Assembly (NCBI GenBank): GCA_046542305.1
Contig: JBKHBQ010000082.1
Coordinates: 1 to 14,627, forward strand
DNA from: JBKHBQ01 sp046542305
GTDB lineage: Bacteria; Bacteroidota; Bacteroidia; Bacteroidales; 4484-276
Direction: 5' to 3'
DNA: 14,627 nt
A model generated the notes under the pieces. That model saw only the letters and a program-made list of their open reading frames with translations. It made no database searches and was not told where the DNA came from. Positions 6,987 to 13,824 of the stretch are shown here, piece after piece (the first letter of the stretch is position 1; every line of letters starts with the position of its first letter). The translations under genes were made by a program, and so were the position numbers.

Positions 6987-8041
6987 TCTGTTTCTGTTTT
7001 CAGTACAGGCAGCCGCACCTCAAATGCATCTCGGGTGCTCATAATCTTAATATCCCGGTTTGTAAACCTTGCAAACTGCTGTCGAAGATTTTCAAGTCCG
7101 GTGCCGCTATGGGCGCCGATCAATGATTTTTTCCGCAGGCTGTTTTTAACCACTATATGATTTTCGGTACGGCCGATAGAAATCGTTAAAGGAAAAGCGT
7201 CCGATAATTCATTGTGTTTTACTGCGTTCTCGATCAGCATCTGTATACTCACCGGTACAATGTAATCATCGCTACGCGCGAAAGCATCGATTTCAATTAT
7301 TAGCTTGTTTTCAAACCTTGTTTTAAGCAACGACAGGTAGGAATCCACAAATTGAAGCTCCTCTCCCAACGGCACAACTTCCTTTTCGCGGCTATCGAGC
7401 ACGTACCTGTACAGATTGCTGAGTTTCTGGATGAATTCCACAGCAGCATCCTGATCTTCGTATACCAGGTCGCTCAGCACATTAAAGCTGTTGAACAGAA
7501 AATGCGGGTTGATCTGGTTACGCAGCACCTCGTACTTATAGGTCATCAGTTCCGTATTGAGCTTTTCGGCACGAACAGCAGATTTCCTCCATGAGCTAAA
7601 AAATTCAATTGCCGTAATGGTAAGGGTAATCACAAAAGAGATGGCCACCGGTGCAAGAATATTTCCCAGAATCCACGATGGACTGGTAGCCGGCAGCCGG
7701 CCATAAACGATAAAATAGAATAAAATTTGAATGAAGGTAAATGCGATCACCGAATACACAATCAATGCAGCAAGCCCCCACAGGGCGCGCTTTACCGGTT
7801 TTTCTATCCAACTGATCTCTTTGTCGAGATAATTAAAAATATAGCCGTGTCCCAACCACTGTGTAATACAAATGGCAAATGCCCACGTCATAGCCAGCGC
7901 AAATGTGCTGGTGCTCCGGAATGGATTATCCATAAACGCCAGCACAACAATAAAAGCCAAAACCAGGTTGGCCAGCATAAATTGCATCAGGTTGGCCAAC
8001 CCGGTTTTGCGAATTCCTTTTACATTAATGTTAACAGGCAT
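6983..8041 (-). CDS. LytS/YehU-type sensor histidine kinase (His_kinase family)
   Basis: A 352-aa inner-membrane kinase. Four hydrophobic segments lie near residues 15-37, 47-66, 87-112 and 125-147. A short coiled-coil leads to the His_kinase box RNQINPHFLFNSFNVL with His180 as phospho-donor. The HATPase region has the N-box ENAVKHN (271-277, Asn272) and a G-box HSGTGLENLRQQF (311-323). There is no large extracytoplasmic sensor domain, so the membrane segments or an associated protein probably sense the signal; the secreted TPR protein and TonB receptor upstream are candidate partners (inference). ATG 8041 lies 27 nt after the upstream TPR stop. The 3' end overlaps the response regulator by 4 nt, the usual LytS/LytTR arrangement. 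Confidence 0.94.
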   Translation of the reverse strand: MPVNINVKGIRKTGLANLMQFMLANLVLAFIVVLAFMDNPFRSTSTFALAMTWAFAICITQWLGHGYIFNYLDKEISWIEKPVKRALWGLAALIVYSVIAFTFIQILFYFIVYGRLPATSPSWILGNILAPVAISFVITLTITAIEFFSSWRKSAVRAEKLNTELMTYKYEVLRNQINPHFLFNSFNVLSDLVYEDQDAAVEFIQKLSNLYRYVLDSREKEVVPLGEELQFVDSYLSLLKTRFENKLIIEIDAFARSDDYIVPVSIQMLIENAVKHNELSDAFPLTISIGRTENHIVVKNSLRKKSLIGAHSGTGLENLRQQFARFTNRDIKIMSTRDAFEVRLPVLKTETE

Positions 8042-8056
8042 ATTCCCGCTTTTTTA

Positions 8057-8064
8057 CAAATGTA
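8057..8064 (-). promoter_or_regulatory. Possible internal -7 element before the kinase gene (TACATTTG)
   Basis: The 27-nt gap between the TPR-like gene and the kinase holds TACATTTG on the minus strand, a perfect TAnnTTTG match. The -33 position 19 nt upstream reads ATG rather than TTG, so it is a partial promoter. If used, it would let the two-component pair be expressed at a basal level separately from the receptor, with a leader of roughly 10 nt. Confidence 0.3.
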
Positions 8065-8068
8065 GGAT

Positions 8069-8710
8069 TTATTTACACGATTTCATCAGTTCCGAAAGCT
8101 GATCCTTTCCCCATGCAGGATGCAGTGCCGAGTCAACCGGAAACTGATCCCATTGTTCGAAAAGTTCTTTTGCTTTGGTGCAATACACCGATATATCTTG
8201 TCCGAAAAATGATGCTGTCCCCATTTGATTTGCAATCTGCATGTATTGTGCCCGTGGATTCTGCGGATCGATGGCCAGAGCCTTACCGAGCATCTGTTCC
8301 GAAAGGGCGCTGTACTGCTGACCGCGGTTCATCGGATCGATTACCAGGCGGGCCGTGTAGACAAACCCTCTGAGTGCGAAAATCTCATCCTCATCCGGTG
8401 CCAGCTTTTCTGCCCTGATTAACGATTCTTCGGCTTCATCCAGCAGGGCATCTCTAACCGCAGCATCTTTTTCTTCTTCCATAAAACTCATGATAATATA
8501 GCAATGGGCATAATAATACAAAGGCAGCCATTCACTGTTTTCAGCCTGTGCGATCAATGTGAAACGATTGGCCGCCTGCCTGAATTCATCAGTGCTGTTG
8601 CATGCAGCGTATTGTTTGAGGGCTTCACCCATTGCCTGCTCGTATTCCGGGTTTCCTGCATTCAGCATTACCGAAACCATCATCATCAAAATAAAAAATG
8701 TAGTTTTCAT
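8069..8710 (-). CDS. Secreted TPR-like helical-repeat protein
   Basis: A 213-aa protein with an N-terminal signal peptide (MKTTFFILMMMVSVMLNA, cleavage likely near residue 18), hence periplasmic. Helix pairs at about 93-126 (EAEESLIRAEKLAPDEDEIF) and 137-165 (SEQMLGKALAIDPQNPRAQY) have TPR spacing, and the first 80 residues look like a degenerate repeat. No catalytic motif. AAGGAA precedes the ATG. It starts 24 nt after the TonB-dependent receptor and ends 27 nt before the sensor kinase, so it is very probably co-transcribed with both. A role linking receptor occupancy to the kinase, or assisting receptor function, is possible but unproven. Confidence 0.85.
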   Translation of the reverse strand: MKTTFFILMMMVSVMLNAGNPEYEQAMGEALKQYAACNSTDEFRQAANRFTLIAQAENSEWLPLYYYAHCYIIMSFMEEEKDAAVRDALLDEAEESLIRAEKLAPDEDEIFALRGFVYTARLVIDPMNRGQQYSALSEQMLGKALAIDPQNPRAQYMQIANQMGTASFFGQDISVYCTKAKELFEQWDQFPVDSALHPAWGKDQLSELMKSCK

Positions 8711-8734
8711 TTCCTTATAATTTAAATTTAAACA

Positions 8735-10936
8735 TTATTGAATTTCATCCAGTTGATTGGCATCCCCACTTTTGGAAAGGGTGATAAAGCATGCCACCAC
8801 AAAAAAGCGTTCGGCCGACGGCAGGATTTCCTCACCGGCATAGCTGCCGTCCTCACCGGGGGTAGCGGCGTATCGATAGCCGAACGAATGTTTGAAACCG
8901 GGCACATTGGATACCGCTGCATAGAAAATAATATTTTCACGGTGCAGATAAGTTAGATTCAGATCAAGGGTATGATAGGCGGGCATTTTGGCCGTATTGA
9001 ATCCCGTAAGGTTCGGGTCGTTGTACACCCGCGGTGAGGCAAAGCGGTAACTTCCTCCTGCCAGCGTTCGCAATGGACCGATCCATTGTTTGTAGACCAC
9101 CGAAATATTATGCCTGCTCACAAAGCTTGGAATGGCGGCATAAGGAAAATCGCGATAATTCCTTTCTGACATCAAATAGCCGTACGAAATCCAGAATTCT
9201 GCGCCTTTAATGGTTTTGGCATCTCTGAAAAAAACATCCAGCCCGTAGGCATAGCCTGATCCGGTATTGGAAAAACCTTCTGGTTGTGAGGGTGTAACCC
9301 ATTGATATTTTATGAGTTGTCTGTAATCTTTGTAAAATATTTCGCCCCTGAGCAATCGTTTCTTTACTGATGATTGATAGCTAAAAATGTAATGATCGGC
9401 CCTTTCGGGTTTTACAGCCTGCGTATAGCGCAATACATCGTTCGGAGGCAACTGGTAAAACCAGCCGTATGCCAGCGAAAACTGGCTCGTGCGGGTTAGC
9501 TTGTAAGCCGCTGAAAATCGCGGTGCCGCCGAGAGATGATCAGGATATCCGGCATATTCGATCCTCCCCCCCATCCGGGTAACGAATTTGCTGCTATAAT
9601 AAATTTCCGCTTCAGCGTATCCTGCCACGATGCTGCTTTCGAATGTTTGTTTCAGAACCAGCGAATCTTCGCTGAACCCGAATTCGTTTTTTGAATGAAA
9701 AATTTCCGAACCCGTACGGAGGAGAATCCGGTCGGTTAGATCGTATGTAAACGATTGTCGGATATGAATCCCGTTTAGCCGCTGTTGCATGCTGCTCCCG
9801 CCATAGGTTACGGCATCATTGTTAAAGGTGTAGGAGGCAGCCGTGGCGGAGCTCCATTTTTTTGCTAAGGGAGTTTTCCACGAAAGATTGATAAAGCGGT
9901 TCGTATTTTTTAGCCCGTAGCTGAACTCCCCATGCTCCCCATTCAGCGACATCCTTTGCAGTGCCATTTCCGAATTGCCGGCACTGCCGTAAAACTTCAG
10001 CATTCCAGTCTTGCCGGTTTTTTGCCTGATGCTGACGGCGCCTTCAAAAGATTGGGGTTCGCTGTTCCATGAGTAGTTTTGCGGCATCAATGCCATGTAG
10101 GGCTTCAGGTTGCTGTAAGAAAACGAGGCAGTAATGGCCCCTCCGTTCCAGAGCTTTGTGCCGGCCAGCCCCCCTCCCACCGTCAACAGGGAAATATTTA
10201 GTTCGTTTTGTTCAGGCATGTCGGTGGTATTGAGCAGCAGCACCGACGACAAAGCCTGCCCGTATCCGGCCGAATATCCGCCGGTATTGAAAACCGTGCC
10301 CTTGAACATAAACGGATCAAACCGGCCGCGGGTAGCCAATTGCGGAGGTGACGAGCCGTAAGGAACATACACCAGGCTGCCATCAATAAAGGTTTGTGAT
10401 TCTTCACTGTCGCCGCCCTTCACAAAAAGTTTTCCCGATTCACCGTTCACTGTGGTACCGGGCAGCGCTTGCAGTGCGCCGTACACATCGCCCATGGCAC
10501 CGGCCACCGTCACCATATCCAGTGCAGTCATTTCAACAGATCGCTTCCGGTCTCCCGCCTCAAAAGTTCCGGCTTTAATGGTCACGGCTTCCATCTTGTT
10601 GAAAGTTTCCTTTAATTTTATATTCAGGTTCACAGGATTTCCTGACAATTCGAGCTCCTTTTCGAAAGATTGGAAACCGAGATAATCCACACGCAAAGTG
10701 TATGTACCGGAATGATTTGCCGTAAAAATGAAGATGCCGTCCGGCGTGCTTGTGGTGCCGGTATAGGTTCCCTTCAGGTAAATATTTGCACCGGGCAGGG
10801 TTTCTCCCCCGGAATTAATCACAGTACCCGAAATTGTAGTTTGTCCGCCGGCAGTCAGGGTAAAAACCGAATACGCCGCCGCAAGGACCAGTCTGAATAA
10901 AAGCCTGAAGTACCTGCATGACCGTGTTTTTTTAAT
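8735..10936 (-). CDS. TonB-dependent outer-membrane receptor (start codon unclear)
   Basis: Outer-membrane 22-strand barrel transporter energised by TonB-ExbBD; substrate not evident. The open frame runs from just after a TAA at 10967-10969 to TAA 8735-8737. Counting from ATT 10936: signal peptide about 2-31 (KKTRSCRYFRLLFRLVLAAA then YSVFTLTAGGQ), carboxypeptidase-regulatory-like domain about 32-120 (SGTVINSGGETLPGANIYLK), plug about 130-250 (ALPGTTVNGESGKLFVKGGD, ESQTFIDG), then barrel to about 733. No STN domain and no SusD neighbour. The first standard in-frame start is GTG 10822, but it would delete the signal peptide and begin inside the first domain, so it is unlikely to be real. No ATG, GTG or TTG lies upstream in frame. 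Either ATT 10936 (reading ATTAAAAAAACACGG, an MKKTR-like start) is used or mutated, or the segment at 10925-10951 is inverted. First gene of the inferred four-gene operon. Confidence 0.88.
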   Translation of the reverse strand: MKKTRSCRYFRLLFRLVLAAAYSVFTLTAGGQTTISGTVINSGGETLPGANIYLKGTYTGTTSTPDGIFIFTANHSGTYTLRVDYLGFQSFEKELELSGNPVNLNIKLKETFNKMEAVTIKAGTFEAGDRKRSVEMTALDMVTVAGAMGDVYGALQALPGTTVNGESGKLFVKGGDSEESQTFIDGSLVYVPYGSSPPQLATRGRFDPFMFKGTVFNTGGYSAGYGQALSSVLLLNTTDMPEQNELNISLLTVGGGLAGTKLWNGGAITASFSYSNLKPYMALMPQNYSWNSEPQSFEGAVSIRQKTGKTGMLKFYGSAGNSEMALQRMSLNGEHGEFSYGLKNTNRFINLSWKTPLAKKWSSATAASYTFNNDAVTYGGSSMQQRLNGIHIRQSFTYDLTDRILLRTGSEIFHSKNEFGFSEDSLVLKQTFESSIVAGYAEAEIYYSSKFVTRMGGRIEYAGYPDHLSAAPRFSAAYKLTRTSQFSLAYGWFYQLPPNDVLRYTQAVKPERADHYIFSYQSSVKKRLLRGEIFYKDYRQLIKYQWVTPSQPEGFSNTGSGYAYGLDVFFRDAKTIKGAEFWISYGYLMSERNYRDFPYAAIPSFVSRHNISVVYKQWIGPLRTLAGGSYRFASPRVYNDPNLTGFNTAKMPAYHTLDLNLTYLHRENIIFYAAVSNVPGFKHSFGYRYAATPGEDGSYAGEEILPSAERFFVVACFITLSKSGDANQLDEIQ

Positions 10937-10965
10937 AAAGCAAAGATGTACCGGCCATGCAGGTA
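10911..10965. repeat. 14-bp inverted repeat around the receptor start
   Basis: Arms TACCTGCATGACCG (10911-10924) and CGGCCATGCAGGTA (10952-10965) are reverse complements except for one position, which becomes a G-U pair in the minus-strand RNA. They enclose 27 nt containing a T7 run and the sequence GCAAAGATGTAC. In the present orientation that ATG points to the plus strand, away from the receptor; inverting the 27 nt would give AAAGATGTAC directly joined in frame to the receptor signal peptide. No U-tract follows on the minus strand, so it is not a terminator for the upstream gene. Confidence 0.85.
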
Positions 10966-11011
10966 TTTAAAAATCAAATGGAGTGAATTGTTGAATTTTG
11001 CAGATGAATTG

Positions 11012-12295
11012 TTATTTTTTGAATGTCTTTCTGATCTTGTCCCTCATTTTTTTGAATATGCCATCTCCGCCCGAAATATCCTCATTACCCAAAAGATAAC
11101 CCAACGGACGTGTTTTGGGAATGGCGTCGAAAATTACTTTTAAAATACCCGTAACCGGAATGGCAATCACCATGCCCATTATGCCCCAGATGGCCTCACC
11201 CATAATTACAATTATGATGATTATGATGGGATTCAATTCAACCTGCTTGCCCACCACATAGGGTTCGAGCAGATAACTTTCGATGAACTGTGCCAGTGAA
11301 AAAATGCCCAGCACACCGAGCGCCATCAGGAAGGTGCCGCCTGAAACCAGGGCTAGCAAAATGGATATCGCCCCGCCAATCATATTTCCGATATATGGAA
11401 TGAGTGAGAGGATGGCGGAGATGATCCCCGCAAAAAGGGCATATTTCACACCCAGAATCAACATTCCCGTAGAATAAAATATTGCCAGGAACACAATCAG
11501 GAAAAATCTTCCGACGAGATACCCTTTGGCCACGTTTACCGAATTGCTTACAATGTCGGAAGCTCGCTCCTGCTGATATTCGGGAATCATTTTCAACAGC
11601 GATTTTTTCAGCTTGGTACGATAAAGCAGAAAGAAAAATACATAGATAAAAACCAAAATCATGCTTCCGAAAAAGCCAAATAATCCAGCTGCCGAACTGG
11701 CCACTCCGGAGAGTAATTCCCTGCCGGAGAATGTTGATCCTGTTAATGCAGATCCTGACATACCATCTGTTGCTGCCTGCGATGCGCTCGCGGGTTCGGT
11801 TTTATCGGTTTCCTGCTCCGGCTCTTCCTTTTTTTCCTTTTCCTGTTCGGTCTCTTCCTTGCTTTCCTTTTCCTGCGCTGCTTTCCCGGTTGATTTTTCC
11901 TGATCGTTTTCTAAAAACGACGGCATCTTAAACATTTCATCAAGAGATACACCGGTTTTTTCCTTAATGTAATCCAAGGTATTTTCTATGGCCGGTTCAA
12001 TCCTATGGCTGATCTTTGCCCAGTCATCAGCTACCAGTTTGACTTGTGCGGATATTACAAAGAAAAAAACGAGGGTTGCCAACACCAATATAAGATCCGA
12101 CCAAATTGCAGCCCAGCCTCTGGCTATCCCAATGTTTTCAAGCTTGTCGGCTACCGGCAGCACCAACATGGCAAGCAAGACCGCAATAACAAGCGGAGCC
12201 AGAAAATTCTGAGCCGCTGCCAATCCTACTACGGCATAATAAATGCCTACCACTGCCATAAAAAGATACAGGATAATTCGTAAAGATTTTGTCAT
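11012..12295 (-). CDS. AI-2E/PerM-family inner-membrane protein
   Basis: A 427-aa polytopic protein of the AI-2E transporter family (relatives include PerM, YdiK and TqsA). These are implicated in small-molecule or ion export; the substrate here is unknown. Hydrophobic segments lie near 8-28, 31-50, 62-83, 203-228 and in several helices from about 265 on. The family core ...LSLIPYIGNMIGGAISILLA and the downstream FIESYLLEPYVVGKQVELNP are clear, followed by IIIIIIVIMGEAIWGIMGMV and a basic C-terminus (KKMRDKIRKTFKK). Residues about 132-168, between helices 3 and 4, are a low-complexity Glu/Lys/Gln insert, longer than usual. ATG 12295 (MTKSLRIILYLF) is preferred over a longer in-frame start at 12511, whose extra 72 residues overlap the divergent gene and resemble no membrane-protein start. 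It lies 75 nt upstream of the receptor operon in the same direction; read-through is possible. Confidence 0.9.
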   Translation of the reverse strand: MTKSLRIILYLFMAVVGIYYAVVGLAAAQNFLAPLVIAVLLAMLVLPVADKLENIGIARGWAAIWSDLILVLATLVFFFVISAQVKLVADDWAKISHRIEPAIENTLDYIKEKTGVSLDEMFKMPSFLENDQEKSTGKAAQEKESKEETEQEKEKKEEPEQETDKTEPASASQAATDGMSGSALTGSTFSGRELLSGVASSAAGLFGFFGSMILVFIYVFFFLLYRTKLKKSLLKMIPEYQQERASDIVSNSVNVAKGYLVGRFFLIVFLAIFYSTGMLILGVKYALFAGIISAILSLIPYIGNMIGGAISILLALVSGGTFLMALGVLGIFSLAQFIESYLLEPYVVGKQVELNPIIIIIIVIMGEAIWGIMGMVIAIPVTGILKVIFDAIPKTRPLGYLLGNEDISGGDGIFKKMRDKIRKTFKK

Positions 12296-12407
12296 ATTTC
12301 TATCTTTTAATGCATTGCCAGGACAAAGAATATACCACAGCTCCAAAAGCTGCAGGACAGGTTTTGGAACAGCCTTTGGACAGGATTGGAATAAAAGCAG
12401 AATCAGT
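12296..12407. promoter_or_regulatory. Divergent promoter region with repeats
   Basis: These 112 bp separate the AI-2E-family gene from the dehydrogenase. They hold an inverted repeat TCCAAAA-N13-TTTTGGA (12342-12348, 12362-12368) and an imperfect direct repeat, GGACAGGTTTTGGAA (12355-12369) and GGACAGGATTGGAA (12378-12391), 23 bp apart or about two helical turns. This looks like an operator array, but no clean TTG-N19-TAnnTTTG promoter is visible on either strand (nearest: TATCTTTT at 12301 plus, and TATTCTTTG on the minus strand at 12332-12324). Confidence 0.4.
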
Positions 12408-13112
12408 ATGAATGTTTTGATCACAGGAACAAGTTCAGGAATCGGATTTGGAATCGCAAAAGAATTGCTTGACCGCGGAGAACATGTCTTCGGCATCAGC
12501 AGGCATACCAACGAGCGGCTGATGCAATTCGATAATTACATGCACCTGACCCAGGATATTACCGAGTTCAGATATTGTGCCGTGCATGTAGCCAATTTTC
12601 TCAAAGGTACCGCTCATCTCGACATCGTCGTCCTTAATTCGGGTATCCTCAACCAGATCAAAGGAATGCGGAATACCACCGTGGAAGAATTTCAGGAAAG
12701 CATGGCCGTGAATGTTTGGGGAAACAAGGTGGTGCTCGACACAGCCATGGATATGTGCAGCATCGATCAGGTGGTAGGCATGTCGTCGGGAGCTGCTGTA
12801 AGCCCCACAGCCGGATGGAATGCCTATTCCATTTCCAAGGCGGCTTTTAAAATGCTTATTGAGATGTATGCAGAAGAGCATCCTGAAATCCACTTTAGCT
12901 CGGTAGCTCCCGGATTAGTGGATACCGCCATGCAGGAGTATATCTCTACACTGGACCCGGATGAGAAATTTCCGGTGATCGAACGCCTGCAGCAGGCCAA
13001 AGGCACCGATTCGATGCCCGGACCCGAAGAAGCAGCGCCTATGCTGATCGACACCTTCGAACGTGTAAGGAAAGAATCTTCAGGAACATTTACCGACGTG
13101 CGAAAAAGCTGA
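12408..13112 (+). CDS. Short-chain dehydrogenase/reductase (SDR)
   Basis: A 234-aa classical SDR, a cytoplasmic NAD(P)(H)-dependent oxidoreductase of unknown substrate. Features: cofactor motif TGTSSGIG (6-13), NSG at 77-79 in place of the usual NAG, Asn102 in MAVNVWGN, Ser126/Ser127 in GMSSGAAV, the YxxxK catalytic pair Tyr140-Lys144 in WNAYSISKAA, and a PG motif at 168-169 (APGLVDTAM). Arg32 after the second strand (GISRHTNE) hints at NADPH preference (inference). ATG 12408 is chosen because the Rossmann fold begins at once (MNVLITG); a longer frame from 12243 adds sequence with no SDR character and overlaps the divergent gene. All catalytic residues are present. Role unknown. Confidence 0.92.
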   Translation: MNVLITGTSSGIGFGIAKELLDRGEHVFGISRHTNERLMQFDNYMHLTQDITEFRYCAVHVANFLKGTAHLDIVVLNSGILNQIKGMRNTTVEEFQESMAVNVWGNKVVLDTAMDMCSIDQVVGMSSGAAVSPTAGWNAYSISKAAFKMLIEMYAEEHPEIHFSSVAPGLVDTAMQEYISTLDPDEKFPVIERLQQAKGTDSMPGPEEAAPMLIDTFERVRKESSGTFTDVRKS

Positions 13113-13355
13113 TGGGCGTCTGAGGACATCTTTCAACAATTGTGGAGTTTTTTGCCTGATGTTTCAATTCCTTACAACATCTGATTAGCCACACCTGAAA
13201 TTGGCATTGCCAGATGTGAAGATTCTTGTTGCGGCTGATCATCCTCAGAAAAATAAATCACAAAATGCAAATGGCCTATGTACTTTAAGGGGCCTAACCT
13301 GTTGCCGGAATAACTGCCATACGGGGTCTGGGTACCGGATTTCAAAACCCAAAAA
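13113..13355. other. Non-coding stretch after the dehydrogenase
   Basis: Together with the hairpin that follows, nearly 300 bp without a supported gene. A 7-bp inverted repeat ACATCTG/CAGATGT (13177-13183, 13211-13217; 27-nt centre) is present but unremarkable. No promoter, RNA or repeat family is recognised. No strong terminator follows the dehydrogenase directly; the hairpin at 13356-13384 could serve it weakly. Confidence 0.5.
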
Positions 13356-13384
13356 AAAAGGCTCTGCTATTTGCAGGGCCTTTT
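13351..13384 (-). terminator. Rho-independent terminator of the cold-shock gene
   Basis: A 12-bp stem (13356-13367 with 13373-13384, one G-T pair) and 5-nt loop TATTT. On the minus strand the stem runs into a nine-base T tract (13359-13351), classic for termination of the cold-shock gene whose stop is 23 bp away. On the plus strand only TTTTCTGG follows, so termination of the dehydrogenase would be weaker. Confidence 0.85.
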
Positions 13385-13406
13385 CTGGATTTTACTATAC
13401 TCTAAA

Positions 13407-13598
13407 CTATATAAGTTTTACATTTACAGCGTTCAATCCTTTTTTACCTTGTTTGAGTTCAAATGAAACTTCGTCATTTTCGTTGATCCTGTCAACCAGA
13501 CCGGTTACGTGTACGAAGAATTCTTCATCTGTCTCATAATCTTTAATGAAACCGAAACCTTTGGCTTCATTGAAGAATTTTACTTTACCTTCTTTCAT
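13407..13598 (-). CDS. Cold-shock-domain protein (CspA family)
   Basis: A 63-aa single OB-fold protein that binds single-stranded RNA/DNA and acts as an RNA chaperone. It has RNP1 KGFGFI (13-18), RNP2 FFVHV (27-31), the start MKEGKVKFFNEAKGFG and a C-terminal GLNAVNVKLI. Its length fits the short Bacteroidota Csp form, slightly under the roughly 70 aa of E. coli CspA. It stands alone, with its own promoter (13636-13665) and terminator (13351-13384). The predicted leader is only about 30 nt, so the long thermosensor leader of E. coli cspA is absent. Confidence 0.97.
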   Translation of the reverse strand: MKEGKVKFFNEAKGFGFIKDYETDEEFFVHVTGLVDRINENDEVSFELKQGKKGLNAVNVKLI

Positions 13599-13635
13599 AA
13601 AAATTAATGTAATGTTGTTTAAAAATTTGACCCTG

Positions 13636-13665
13636 CAAAGATAAGCTTAAATTTAACTGAACCAA
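13636..13665 (-). promoter_or_regulatory. Bacteroidota-type promoter of the cold-shock gene
   Basis: Read on the minus strand: TTG (13665-13663), a 19-nt spacer, then TATCTTTG (13643-13636), an exact TAnnTTTG match with the same spacing as the promoter at 4858-4887. Predicted transcription start near 13629, about 30 nt before the ATG at 13598. Confidence 0.75.
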
Positions 13666-13824
13666 CTTTTTATTGAAAAATTAACAATTTAATTTTCAGC
13701 GGATAAACAGTTTAAATCCGGCTTACTGCAGCAGGATTATCAAACGCCGAGCAATCATTTTTATTATCAATCCGGGAAAACAATGCTGTGACTAATTTGT
13801 TTGCTTTTCCTGAAACCTTCACAA

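Noticed and set aside
10820..10822. GTG as the TonB-receptor start
   Set aside because: It lies inside the carboxypeptidase-regulatory-like domain (SGTVINSGG) and removes an evident signal peptide that an outer-membrane protein needs.
10946..11143. 65-aa plus-strand frame starting at the inverted repeat (MYRPCRYLKIKW...)
   Set aside because: It runs antisense into the AI-2E-family gene and its start is just the mirror of the inverted-repeat arm; no domain.
12296..12511. 72-residue N-terminal extension of the AI-2E-family protein
   Set aside because: It overlaps the divergent dehydrogenase start and has no resemblance to the family; ATG 12295 gives the expected membrane start.
12435..12893. 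152-aa minus-strand frame opposite the dehydrogenase
   Set aside because: His-rich shadow of a gene with clear SDR motifs on the plus strand.
13201..13539. 112-aa plus-strand frame crossing the cold-shock terminator and gene
   Set aside because: It translates through a terminator hairpin and antisense to a conserved cold-shock gene; low-complexity and without start signals.
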